Below are positions 42,167 to 51,200 of a DNA stretch of 64,000 nucleotides, piece after piece (positions within the stretch are counted from its first letter, which is position 1; every line of letters starts with the position of its first letter). Position numbers and translations under genes: made by a program. A model generated the notes under the pieces. That model worked only from the letters and a program-made list of their open reading frames with translations, did not search any database and was not told the origin of the DNA. Origin of the DNA: JAPOXR01 sp964291445 (GTDB lineage: Bacteria > Pseudomonadota > Alphaproteobacteria > Rhodobacterales > Rhodobacteraceae); assembly GCA_964291445.2 (NCBI GenBank), contig OZ219862.1, positions 62,001 to 126,000 of the forward strand, in the 5' to 3' direction.

Positions 42167-42880
42167 TTGAAGACAGGAGCCGATTCCGAACCAAGACGAC
42201 GGGGATTTGCCCCGTGGTCGGCCGTCAGGGCCAATTTCCTGACCGGGCTGGTCGTGGTCGCGCCGGTCGGACTCACGATCTATATTGTCTGGACCGCCAT
42301 CGGGATCATCGATTCCTGGGTGCTGCCGTTCATCCCCAGGAGATATCAGCCTGAAACCGTGTTCGGCGCCGACATCCACGGGTTCGGACTGGTCATCTTT
42401 CTGGTGTTCGTCATTACCGTTGGCTATGTCGCAAAGGGGCTGATCGGGCGGTGGCTGCTGCGTCAGGGCGAGTCGGCCGTAGCCCGGATGCCGGTAGTCA
42501 GGTCAGTCTATCGGGGGCTGAAGCAGATTGCCGAGGCGGTCGTCAATCAGTCGGACCGAACCTTCGACAAGGTGTGCATCGTCGAGTATCCCCGCAAGGG
42601 GCTGTGGGCGGTTGCCTTCTACTCCAACGAGGCCAGGGGAGAGATCAGGAGCAATCTCGGGGCGGAGCGCGATGGTTTTATCAGCGTCTTTCTGCCAACA
42701 ACGCCCAACCCGACATCAGGCTTCCTGCTATTCGTGCCATCCGAAGATGTCATCTACCTTGACATGACGGTCGAGGACGCGGCCAAGCTCGTGATCTCGG
42801 CTGGCCTGGTCTACCCGAATGAGGGTGCAGCCATGCTGGCCCAGGTCCAGGACGGGACACCGAAGGCACCCAATGACTGA
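42167..42880 (+). CDS. DUF502 family membrane protein
   Basis: A 237-residue protein with two N-terminal membrane segments (FLTGLVVVAPVGLTIYIVWT and HGFGLVIFLVFVITVGYVAK). A conserved soluble domain follows: MPVVRSVYRGLKQIAEAVVN, VCIVEYPRKGLWAVAF and VFLPTTPNPTSGFLLFVP, all typical of DUF502. No ATG fits; the TTG at 42167, eight bases after AAGG, gives a sensible start just before the basic leader. It is divergent from rpsB. Function is unknown. Confidence 0.88.
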   Translation: MKTGADSEPRRRGFAPWSAVRANFLTGLVVVAPVGLTIYIVWTAIGIIDSWVLPFIPRRYQPETVFGADIHGFGLVIFLVFVITVGYVAKGLIGRWLLRQGESAVARMPVVRSVYRGLKQIAEAVVNQSDRTFDKVCIVEYPRKGLWAVAFYSNEARGEIRSNLGAERDGFISVFLPTTPNPTSGFLLFVPSEDVIYLDMTVEDAAKLVISAGLVYPNEGAAMLAQVQDGTPKAPND

Positions 42881-42989
42881 ACCCTGCCAGGGCCGGTGCG
42901 GATATGGCGACGATGCCGGCGGTCAATTGTCCGCTGGCGAGCGGGCCTGCAGCTGACCGGGCGGTCAGGATGCCGATTGGCCGGCAGCC

Positions 42990-44807
42990 CTACTCCTCGT
43001 ACCACCAGACATCGGGCTGAAATCCGAGCCAGTCGCCATAGATCGGCAGCTTGTCCGGGAAGTGAAGCTCCTTGCGGTGCGCAATCCTTGAGTGATCGGT
43101 ATACCATGCCGGAATGACGTAACGGCCAGTTGTCAGCAGGCGGTCGAGAGCCCGGACCGAGGCAACGAATTCACCATGTACGCGTGCCTCGAGCATGTTG
43201 TCGATCATCGATTCGATTGCCGGGTTGGCGACGCCCATCCAGTTCCGTGTCCCGGGCGTATCAACGCCCTCGCTTCCCCAGTACAGGCGCTGCTCATTGC
43301 CCGGGCTGAGCGACATGCCCCGCCGATACCATGCCATGTCAAAGTCGTAACCGGTTGTCCGCTCCTTGTACTGGGCGCTGTCGATAATGACGACGTTGGC
43401 GGTGATGCCTGCCCTTTCCAGCGCTTCGGCAAAGATGTTGGCGATGGAAATGGTATCCGACGAGCCCTGCACAAGCAGGATCTCGAACTCGAATGCATTG
43501 CCGTCCGCATCCTGCAACCGACCGTGGTCGCCGACGCTCCAGCCAGCGTCTTCAAGCAGCCGGATGGCCTTGCGGATATTGCCGCGGTTGCGTTCCGTGC
43601 CGTCGGAGGCCGGCAATTCGTAGCCTTCAAGAGCTCCCGGGAGCAGATGCTCTGCATGCATCTCGAGCAATTCCCTGACTCTTCCCTCGGCCGGACCCTT
43701 GCGCATGCCAAGTTCCGAATTGGAAAAGTAGGATTGAATCCGGGGCGGCTTGCCGGCGTTCAGGATCTCGTTGATGAACTCGAAATTGAAAACGTGAATC
43801 AGCGCCTCCCGCACTCGCCAGTCCTTGAAGATGTCGCGCCTGGTATTGAATACGAACCCGCGGATGCCGGAGGGTCGGCCATGTGGAATGACGGATTTCC
43901 TGATGTCGCCGGAGGCGACCGCCGGAAAGTTGTAGGCGGTATCCCATTTTGACGCGTTCCACTCGCGGAAGGTCGAAAACTCGCCAGCCTTGAATGCCTC
44001 GAACACGACACCTGCATCGCCGAAATACTCGTATCGCATCTCGTCGAAATTGTGTCGCCCCCGGTTGAAGCCGAGCTCCCTGCCCCAGTAATCAGGATTT
44101 CGCCGCAGGACAAAGTACCTGCCGGTTTCGAAATCGGACAGGATATAGGGCCCCGATGCAATCGGCACGTCGAGCGAGCTCTCGTCGAATTCCTTGCCGT
44201 CCCACTGCGCCTTGTTGAGCACAGGCCTGAGGCCAAGAATAAGGGGAAGCTCGCGATCAACGGTGTTGAAGGTGAACCTGACCGACCTGTCGTCGGTCTT
44301 TTCCATGGTGTTGATCTTGCTCCATGCCGTGCGATAGCGGGGATGGCCCTTGGTTCCGAGAATTTCGAATGACCACATGACATCCTCGACGGTGACCGGC
44401 GAGCCATCCGAGAACCTTGCCTCGGGCCGCAGGGTGAATTCCACCCATTCGCGCTTCTCGTCGGTTTCAATGGTATCGGCGAGCAGGCCATAGAGGGCAA
44501 ATGGCTCATCCCAGTTTCTTCCCATCAGCGTCTCGTACATCTGGCTGCGAAGCGCCCATGGCGCGCGCCCCTTCACGATCCAGGGATTGAACGAGTCGAA
44601 GGTTCCGGACGCGCCAAAGACAATTCGGCCGCCCTTGGGGGCATCAGGATTCACATAGGTCAGGGATTCGAAATCCTGGCCCAGCTTCGGTTCTCCATAC
44701 ATGGCGATGCCGTAGGCCGGTTCGGCGGAGGCCTCGGAAGAAAGCAGGAACACGGCAAGAACCGCAAAAAGCGGAACAAATGCTGATCGGAAATTTGCTA
44801 GTGCCAT
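42990..44807 (-). CDS. Periplasmic peptide-binding protein of an ABC importer (YejA/SBP_bac_5 type)
   Basis: A 605-residue solute-binding protein. Residues 1-28 form a Sec signal peptide ending SSEASA before EPAYG. The family start AMYGEPKLGQDF and YVNPDAPKGGRIVFGASGTF are typical of the YejA group (oligopeptides, microcin C). Further motifs include YGLLADTIETDEKREWVEFT, ITSGPY-like VPIASGPYILSDFETGR and RVREALIHVFNFEFINE. No permease or ATPase genes follow in the window, so it is an orphan binding protein here. The ATG at 44807 fits the signal peptide. Confidence 0.92.
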   Translation of the reverse strand: MALANFRSAFVPLFAVLAVFLLSSEASAEPAYGIAMYGEPKLGQDFESLTYVNPDAPKGGRIVFGASGTFDSFNPWIVKGRAPWALRSQMYETLMGRNWDEPFALYGLLADTIETDEKREWVEFTLRPEARFSDGSPVTVEDVMWSFEILGTKGHPRYRTAWSKINTMEKTDDRSVRFTFNTVDRELPLILGLRPVLNKAQWDGKEFDESSLDVPIASGPYILSDFETGRYFVLRRNPDYWGRELGFNRGRHNFDEMRYEYFGDAGVVFEAFKAGEFSTFREWNASKWDTAYNFPAVASGDIRKSVIPHGRPSGIRGFVFNTRRDIFKDWRVREALIHVFNFEFINEILNAGKPPRIQSYFSNSELGMRKGPAEGRVRELLEMHAEHLLPGALEGYELPASDGTERNRGNIRKAIRLLEDAGWSVGDHGRLQDADGNAFEFEILLVQGSSDTISIANIFAEALERAGITANVVIIDSAQYKERTTGYDFDMAWYRRGMSLSPGNEQRLYWGSEGVDTPGTRNWMGVANPAIESMIDNMLEARVHGEFVASVRALDRLLTTGRYVIPAWYTDHSRIAHRKELHFPDKLPIYGDWLGFQPDVWWYEE

Positions 44808-44865
44808 TTTAGCAACACCTGTCAGTGAGTTGATGTTGGTTGAAACTGATACCAATACTGAGCAC

Positions 44866-44894
44866 TTGGCAAGAATGAATTCAGAATATATACA
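44866..44894 (+). promoter_or_regulatory. Sigma-70-type promoter for a candidate small RNA
   Basis: TTGGCA (44866-44871) and TATACA (44889-44894) lie 17 bases apart in an AT-rich gap and point away from the binding-protein gene. Transcription would start near 44901. No reading frame follows before a strong terminator. Confidence 0.55.
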
Positions 44895-44900
44895 CACCGT

Positions 44901-44981
44901 CACTGCTCGATAGGTTTCTTGCCTGTACGAAACCTGCCTCAATAGCCTTAGCGCTCGCGAAAGCGAGCGCTTTTTTCTTTT
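44901..44981 (+). ncRNA. Candidate small RNA (~80 nt)
   Basis: This is predicted from a promoter 7 bases upstream and a strong terminator at the end, with no gene on the same strand to explain either. The transcript would fold into hairpin 1 (AGGTTTC 44912-44918, loop of ten bases, GAAACCT 44929-44935), a short linker and the terminator hairpin ending in a T-tract. I could not assign a known RNA family. An Hfq gene in this window makes a trans-acting role possible, but that is speculation. Confidence 0.5.
44950..44976 (+). terminator. Strong intrinsic terminator
   Basis: AGCGCTCGC (44950-44958), tetraloop GAAA, GCGAGCGCT (44963-44971), then five more T and CTTTT. The nine-base perfect stem with a T-tract is a textbook rho-independent terminator reading rightward. 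No protein gene lies upstream on that strand within 2 kb. Confidence 0.85.
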
Positions 44982-44999
44982 CGGGCCACCAATTGTGCA

Positions 45000-45639
45000 G
45001 GTGCAGCATTTTTTTGTTGATGAAAACATCAATAAAAACAATATGTTAAACGGTATCAGTCGAAATTATATCGCTTGTGACCGGCAAATCGGTGGCAGGC
45101 CAGTTGTTAAGTAAGTTGGACCGTATCACTTAACTTAATAGTTCGGGATTGCGACCCGGGGCAGGATTATTCTGGCGAATCGCCAGCTCCGCCTGTGGCC
45201 GAAACCCCGTTTCTTTCCGGCATGAATTCATTGCCGGGCCGTTGATGGGCGATCGTTGATGTGGCCGGATTGCCAAATTCCCTTCCTTCACCCGGTGATG
45301 ACTGTTCGGGGCTTTGACCTGCTCGTGGCCGGATGCAGCCTCCCCGATGGCGGAGCTGCTGCCAGGCTGGGATCTCTCCTCGCCGGGGCGCCGGCATTGT
45401 CCAGATTGGCAGTGCAGACTTCGAGGTCGCTGTACGATCTGGTCAAGATCGATGTTGGCGGGCGGTATGCTGGCGGCCTCCCTGCGCAGGTGCCTGCCCC
45501 GCGGAATTCGTTTCCGGATGTCCCGCCGGCCATGAACGGGGAAAATCCTGCATGGTTTCGACCTGCCCCGTACAGCAGGTTGCGTGCCGGGCAGGCATCG
45601 GGCAGCATGTTCATTCCTGCCGGAAGGGCCAGACCTGCC
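45000..45639 (+). other. Gap between the small-RNA locus and the FrnE-like gene
   Basis: Bases 45000-45145 are AT-rich and hold two inverted repeats: TTGATG-AAAA-CATCAA, and TTAAGT (45107-45112) with ACTTAA (45128-45133). They have no T-tract and could be an operator. From about 45150 the sequence is GC-rich with open frames on both strands but no recognisable protein, so I call no gene. Confidence 0.4.
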
Positions 45640-46290
45640 ATGATTGACATCGAGACCTATTTTGATCCGGTCTGCCCGTGGTGCTACCTCGGAAAGGCGA
45701 GGCTCGATTTGGCAATCGAGGCGCATGGCGATGCACCGGTCCGGCTGGCCTGGAGTCCCTATCTGCTCAATCCGGACATCCCGGAAGACGGTGTCGACAG
45801 AACGGCATATCTCCACTGGAAGTTCGGTGGCGAACAGGGAGCCCGATCGGCCTATACGCCAATCGTCGACGCGGCGCAGGAGTTGGGCCTGGAATTCAAT
45901 CCAAGCCTGATCACCCGCACGCCGAATTCCATCGATGCGCATCGTCTGCTGATCTGGGCCGAGATCGAGGGCGCCGATGTCGGCCAGGTGATCGACGCGC
46001 TGTTCCGGGAGTATTTCGTCCGCGGGCGCGATATCGGCCGGAATTCCGTGCTGGTCGAAATTGCCGTTGACTGCGGCATGGATGGTGACGTGGTGGGCTG
46101 CCTGCTCGGCGGAAACCAGGACCGGAATGCCGTCACCGCCCGGAACGCCGCCGCCCGCCGCCGCGGCATCGATGCGGTGCCGTGTTTTGTCGTGAACAGG
46201 TCAGTCGTTGTTCACGGCGCCCAACCGCCCGGGGTCTGGGAATCGGTCTTTCGGCAAATGGCCATCGGTGGCGATGTTCGGGCCGGGTAG
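45640..46290 (+). CDS. DsbA-family oxidoreductase, FrnE-like
   Basis: A 216-residue thioredoxin-fold protein with the active-site CPWC in YFDPVCPWCYLGKARLD right at the N-terminus. A helical insertion carries NSIDAHRLLIWAEIEGAD, and the cis-Pro region is GIDAVPCFVVNRSVVVHGAQ. No signal peptide precedes the motif, so it should be cytosolic, like FrnE/2-hydroxychromene isomerase-like proteins. The ATG at 45640 starts directly before the first beta strand. Substrate unknown. Confidence 0.9.
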   Translation: MIDIETYFDPVCPWCYLGKARLDLAIEAHGDAPVRLAWSPYLLNPDIPEDGVDRTAYLHWKFGGEQGARSAYTPIVDAAQELGLEFNPSLITRTPNSIDAHRLLIWAEIEGADVGQVIDALFREYFVRGRDIGRNSVLVEIAVDCGMDGDVVGCLLGGNQDRNAVTARNAAARRRGIDAVPCFVVNRSVVVHGAQPPGVWESVFRQMAIGGDVRAG

Positions 46291-46497
46291 TCCCGGCTGG
46301 TTCACCCAGCCAGGCCGTCTCGACCCACGGTCGGAATTGGCAGGCTGAGCTTGGTGGCGGCCAGCAATGTGCCGTATCGCCCTGTCCCGGCATTCAAGGA
46401 AAGTGGTCTATTCTACCGACGCGACCGCGTCTCGCGCCTTGAGGTGGTCAGCCCGGCCGCCGGGCTTCAATCCGGTCGGTGCCCGACCTATATTGTC

Positions 46498-46800
46498 ATG
46501 ATGGACAACAGCAAGATCGACGAGCGTTTCAGATGCGCTGCCGAAGACCGGGCTGCCCAGCAGGCTTGCCTGGGGGTAGAGGTCAGATACGAGGAAATCG
46601 GCGAACGGCTGATGGAGTTCAGGAAGATCGCCTGGGACCGTTATGGCGTGACTGCGCTCTGGTATGTGCCGCCACATGCAACCTATGCCGCCATGGAAGA
46701 GGTTGCCGACGGCCTGCGCAGCAACGGCGATCTCGAGGCGGCCTACCTGGCGGCGGCGATCCTGAAGGAAATCAAATCGAGAACCGCCCGTGCCACTTGA
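46498..46800 (+). CDS. Small protein partner of the AbiEii-like gene, 101 aa
   Basis: A 101-residue protein of unknown family: MMDNSKIDERFRCAAEDRAA, then GERLMEFRKIAWDRYGVTAL, YVPPHATYAAMEEVADGLRS and a C-terminal helix LEAAYLAAAILKEIKSR. It has no obvious winged helix, unlike classical AbiEi. The next gene starts inside its last four codons, so the two are translated together and probably act as a pair, with this as the presumed antitoxin. ATGs at 46498 and 46501 are both possible. Confidence 0.65.
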   Translation: MMDNSKIDERFRCAAEDRAAQQACLGVEVRYEEIGERLMEFRKIAWDRYGVTALWYVPPHATYAAMEEVADGLRSNGDLEAAYLAAAILKEIKSRTARAT

Positions 46801-47740
46801 CGGCTTCCAAAAGGATGTCATCGCAGTCGTCAGTCGCAATCGGAGCCCCGGAAGTCCTTTCGCCGGCGGCAGCGTGAAACAGCAACACGGTTTCCGCCTG
46901 AGCGAGGACCAGGACATCTTCACGACTGAAGATGAACCCCTTGACAAGCTGGTTCAGGCCGACCTGTCGGCACTTGAGGCAGCCGGGTACACGGTTCAGA
47001 TACGCCGCAGCTATTCGGGCTTCAGGGAGTGCATGGTCATGAAGCCGATGATCGGAACAACGCTCCTGCAATGGACGGTTGCTCTTGTCCGGGAATACTA
47101 TGCACCGGTTCCCGACTCGCAGTTTGGTCACCGGCTGCATTTCGTCGATCTTGCTGTCAACAAGGCGGTTGCAGCGGCCAACCGGATGAAGAAGCGGGAC
47201 TTCGTGGATTTGTGGATGCTGGACCGTCATGTCATGCCGCTCTGGCGGGTAGCCGCCGCCGCGCCCGGCAAGGCACCAGATTTGAGCCCGTTTTCGTTGA
47301 TCGAGAATGCTTCGTTCAACTGGAGCATGGCGGTCCGCAAGGTAAATTCGGGCGATCATCTGATGCTGATGACCGACATCTCTCTCGAGGAAATTGGAAC
47401 TGACCTGCGGAAGGCGATGCGCGAAGCAAGGTTGGTTCTCCAGGATGTTGACGCGGAGTGCTTTGGCCGCCTTCAGGTTGACGATTCCGGCCAGCCCCTG
47501 CTCAGCCGTGAAATCACGTCCGACGGAAGCTGGAAGGCGCCCGGGCCCGGCGGTGCCCTTCCGGCATTTGCCGGAGTGGACTGCGAGATGATCGCAGGGC
47601 TGATTGCCGAGTATGGACCGGAAGGGAGACGATACACCGCGAAAGCACCGGCAACGGCAAGTCCCGGCAGGAATCCGGTGGACAACCCGTCGGCGGGAGC
47701 AGACACGCCGGACGGCACCAGCGGCTCCGACCCGTTCTGA
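46790..47740 (+). CDS. AbiEii/AbiGii-type nucleotidyltransferase (putative toxin)
   Basis: A 316-residue protein with nucleotidyltransferase marks of the AbiEii group: GGSVKQQHGFRLSEDQDIFT near residue 26 (Gly-Ser and Asp-x-Asp), a following helix LVQADLSALEAAGYTVQIRR, and the late motif FVDLAVNKAVAAANRMKKRD followed by FVDL. The last 35 residues are Pro/Ser/Gly-rich. The start is a GTG at 46790 inside the preceding gene. AbiE systems are type IV toxin-antitoxin and phage-abortive modules; here the partner is atypical. The module is followed by a broken resolvase. Confidence 0.7.
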   Translation: MPLDGFQKDVIAVVSRNRSPGSPFAGGSVKQQHGFRLSEDQDIFTTEDEPLDKLVQADLSALEAAGYTVQIRRSYSGFRECMVMKPMIGTTLLQWTVALVREYYAPVPDSQFGHRLHFVDLAVNKAVAAANRMKKRDFVDLWMLDRHVMPLWRVAAAAPGKAPDLSPFSLIENASFNWSMAVRKVNSGDHLMLMTDISLEEIGTDLRKAMREARLVLQDVDAECFGRLQVDDSGQPLLSREITSDGSWKAPGPGGALPAFAGVDCEMIAGLIAEYGPEGRRYTAKAPATASPGRNPVDNPSAGADTPDGTSGSDPF

Positions 47741-47879
47741 CGGGTTATGAGAGTTGAGGAGTGACCAGTGCCCGTAGTCAGTTATCGGCGCTGCGGGTCA
47801 CCGCGTTACAACAGAAGCGAACAACAGGATGGGGAGCGATCCTGGCAAAAGAGCGGTGAATCACCAGAATCCCGCCCTA

Positions 47880-48153
47880 TCTGCCAGCCGCTGACAAACT
47901 TTCCTTTTCCCGGGCGATCGCCATGCGCGGGTGGCATCCTGATGAGGCCGGCTTCGAACTCGGCACAGGTTGCGATGATGTTGAAGAAAATCCTGTCCAT
48001 CGGGTCGCAGGGGTGGTGAGCCGCCGCGCCGAGGGCGAGGTGGGTGCTCTTCTGCTCCAACTCCCCGGCAATGTCGCGCGCATCCGGAACGGGGCGGAAC
48101 TGGAGACACCGCCGGGTTTGCTCGCGCATGTCTCGCCGCCCGGATGGGCTCAA
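47880..48153 (-). pseudogene. Serine resolvase/invertase fragment, frameshifted
   Basis: Read leftward, one frame gives VPDARDIAGELEQKSTHLAL, then DPMDRIFFNIIATCAEFEAG and LIRM, which is the late catalytic domain and long helix of serine resolvases. The continuation, expected as Arg-Glu-Gly-Met-Ala-Ile-Ala-Arg, appears in the next frame as RMAIAREKESLSAAGR, so a frameshift lies near 47950. The N-terminal catalytic Ser region and the C-terminal HTH are missing. It is a decayed recombinase next to the AbiEii-like pair. Confidence 0.7.
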
Positions 48154-48281
48154 TTCCTCCTCCCTGCCGAATACCTGTGGAGTAGAACGATGGCCTCAGA
48201 GAGGCAGCCCCTGCCGGAATCGGCTCGTTTGTGAGGTTTCACGCATCTAGTGATCACTGCATTGGCGCTGCGCCGGGAGGA

Positions 48282-51200
48282 TCAGTTGACCAGGTCGGCG
48301 ATTTCCTTGACGGCGACGAATACGCCCTTGAGGCGCGATTCCTGGTCCAGCCAACCGCGCCTGATGACCAGTTTCTGCCGCTGGACCCGAATGCCCGGTT
48401 GCCGTTCGGCGATGTAGCCGATGAGGGCCTCCGGATTGGCAAACTTGTTGTTTCTGAATCTTATCGTCATGCCGCGGGTCCCGGCATCGATTCTCTCGAT
48501 CATCGCCTGTTTGCAGACCAGCTTGATTCTCAGCATCTTGAGCAGGAAATCCGTTGCCTCCGGAAGTGAACCGAACCTGTCAACCATCTCGGCCGCCATG
48601 CCCTCGAGTTCCTGTTCGGTGGCAAGGGCCGACAGGCGTCGGTAGGTCTGGAGCCGGGTTTCGAGATCGTCGATATAGGGCGGCGGGATCATGGCGGTTA
48701 CGCCGAGATTCAGCTGCGGTGCCCAGTCATCCTCGATGGCGGCGTTCTCCAAATCCGTGCTCTGGAGCGACATGACGGTGTCATTGAGCATTTTCTGGTA
48801 GAGTTCAAACCCGACCTCCCTGACATGACCGGACTGCTCCTTGCCAAGAAGGTTACCGGCGCCCCTGATTTCCATGTCCTGTGCCGAGAGGGAAAAACCC
48901 GAGCCGAGTGAGGCACTTCCCTTTAGCGCTTCAAGTCGCTTGATGGCATTATCCGACAGTCGAGAGGGTGACATGTATGTGAAGTATGCATAAGCACGAA
49001 TGCGGGACCGCCCCACCCTGCCCCGCAGCTGGTGCAGCTGGGCAAGGCCGAACCGATTGGAGTGTACAACAACGATGGTGTTTGCCGATGGAATGTCCAG
49101 CCCGGCGGCAATGATGGTGGTCGAGAGCAGGAGATCATGCCGGCCATCATAAAAGGCATTGGTTCGTCGCTCGAGCTCGCGGGCCGGCAATTGTCCATGC
49201 GCCGAGACGAAGGACAGGTCCGGAGCATGGGTGCGGAGAAACTCCTCGAAATCGGCAATGTCGCTGATCCTCGGCACCACCAGGAAACTCTGACCGTTGC
49301 GGGATTTTTCGTGCAGGAGGGCTTCTCGAATGGTGATCGGATCAAATTCAAGGACAAATGTCCGTATTGCCAGCCGATCGGCCGGGGGAGTTCCGATGAT
49401 CGACAAATCCTTGGCGGACGACAGGGCCAGGTGAAGCGTCCGCGGTATCGGGGTGGCGGTCAGCGACAGCACATGAACTTGCGAGCGAACTCTCTTCAGC
49501 CTCTCCTTCTGCATGACGCCGAACGCGTGTTCCTCGTCGATGATGACCAGGCCGAGATTGTCGAAGCGGGTGTTCCTTGCAAGCAGGGCATGGGTGCCGA
49601 TCACGATATCGAGTTGGCCAGAGGCAATGCCGGCCCGCGTTGCCGCAGCCTCTGCCGGACTGTTCATCCGGGAAAGCTGGCCGATTCGCACTGGCAGGTT
49701 CTCGAACCGCTGCAGGAAGTTGGCCATGTGTTGCCGAACCAGCAATGTTGTCGGGGCGATCACCGCAACCTGCCGGCCAGTCATGGCCACGATGAACGCC
49801 GCCCGCATCGCCACTTCCGTCTTGCCGAAGCCGACATCGCCGCAAACCAGCCGATCCATGAGCTTGCCGGTAGCCAAATCGTCAACGATGTCGCTGACGG
49901 CCGATAGCTGGTCCTCGGTTTCGGCGAACTGGAAGCGGGCAACGAACGGGTCCCATTCATCCCTGGTGCTGACCATCGGTGGAACCTGCCGGTCTTTCCG
50001 TCTTGCCGCCACCGTCAGCAGCTCCCCGGCAAGCTCGAGCAGGTCCTTTCGAAGCCGAAGCTTCCTTTCCTGCCAGTGCACGCCGCCGAGGCGGTCCAGC
50101 GTCGCTGTCTCTTCGCCATACCTGGAGATCAGGTCGAGATTTACAGTCGGAATATAGAGCCGGTCCGAGCGCCGGTATTCGAGCACCAGGCAGTCATGGG
50201 TGGCATCGCCGACAGTGACGCTTTCCAGACCAACGAATCGGCCGATGCCATGATCGACATGGACCACCAATTCGCCCACGCGCAGCGATGTGGCAACGCC
50301 GAGCAGATTCAACTGGCTGGTCTTCTTCCGGGATCGGTGAACCAGCCTCTCGCCGAAGATGTCCTGCTCGGATACCACTGCCAAATCCGGCGAGACAAAG
50401 CCGCGCGGCAGGCTCCAGACCGCAAGTTGCACAACACCGGCCTCCGCGCTCCCGTCTTCCAGCCCGGTAATCGTGGTCGAGACCAGGCCATGATCCGAGA
50501 ACATCACGCCGAGGCGCTCCCTGGAGCCTTCCGACCAGCAGGCAACAATGACCCGTCTTGTTCGCCTCAACTCGTCGAGATGGGCCACGAGCGCATCCAG
50601 CAGCGATTCCTGCCTGCGGTTCCGCTCGACGACAAATGTCTTTCCGGCCCGGCCGCCTGCATCCGGCGACTGGTCGATGTCGCTTGCCGCGTCCGCATGA
50701 AGCCTGCGGACCAAAAACCTGCCGAACATCTCCCCGAGATCCGAATCATCCGGGTACAGCAGTTCCGGCCGACACGGGTAGGGTTGCCTTCCGGCATACG
50801 GCCATCCGGTCAAATCGGCCGTACGCGAATTGTACGACTCGACGATCTCCTCCCAGCGCCGCCGTGAATGCCGGCGGAATCCTTCATCGACAAACAGGAT
50901 GGCATCATCCGGCAGGTAATCGAAGATGGTGTCCAGCCCGTCATGGAAGAGCGGCAGCCAGTTCTCGATGCCCCGGATCCGGATCCCGGCCGAGATCGAC
51001 GGGTAGATCTGGTCTGCGCGGTCGGCAACGCCGAACTCGGCGCGAAAGCTCTTGCGGAACTGTTCAATGGTTCGCGGCTCCAGCGACACTTCGGAGTGCA
51101 TGTGGATCCGGACGCGGTCACGGCGTTCGAACGAACGCTGGCTGTCCTTCGAAAAACTCCTGATTCCGTCGATCTGGTCGCCAAAGAATTCGAGCCGGAA

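Noticed and set aside
45288..45650. Open frames on both strands between the small-RNA locus and the FrnE-like gene
   Set aside because: Both are Ala/Gly/Pro/Arg-rich without motifs, and neither has a convincing start.
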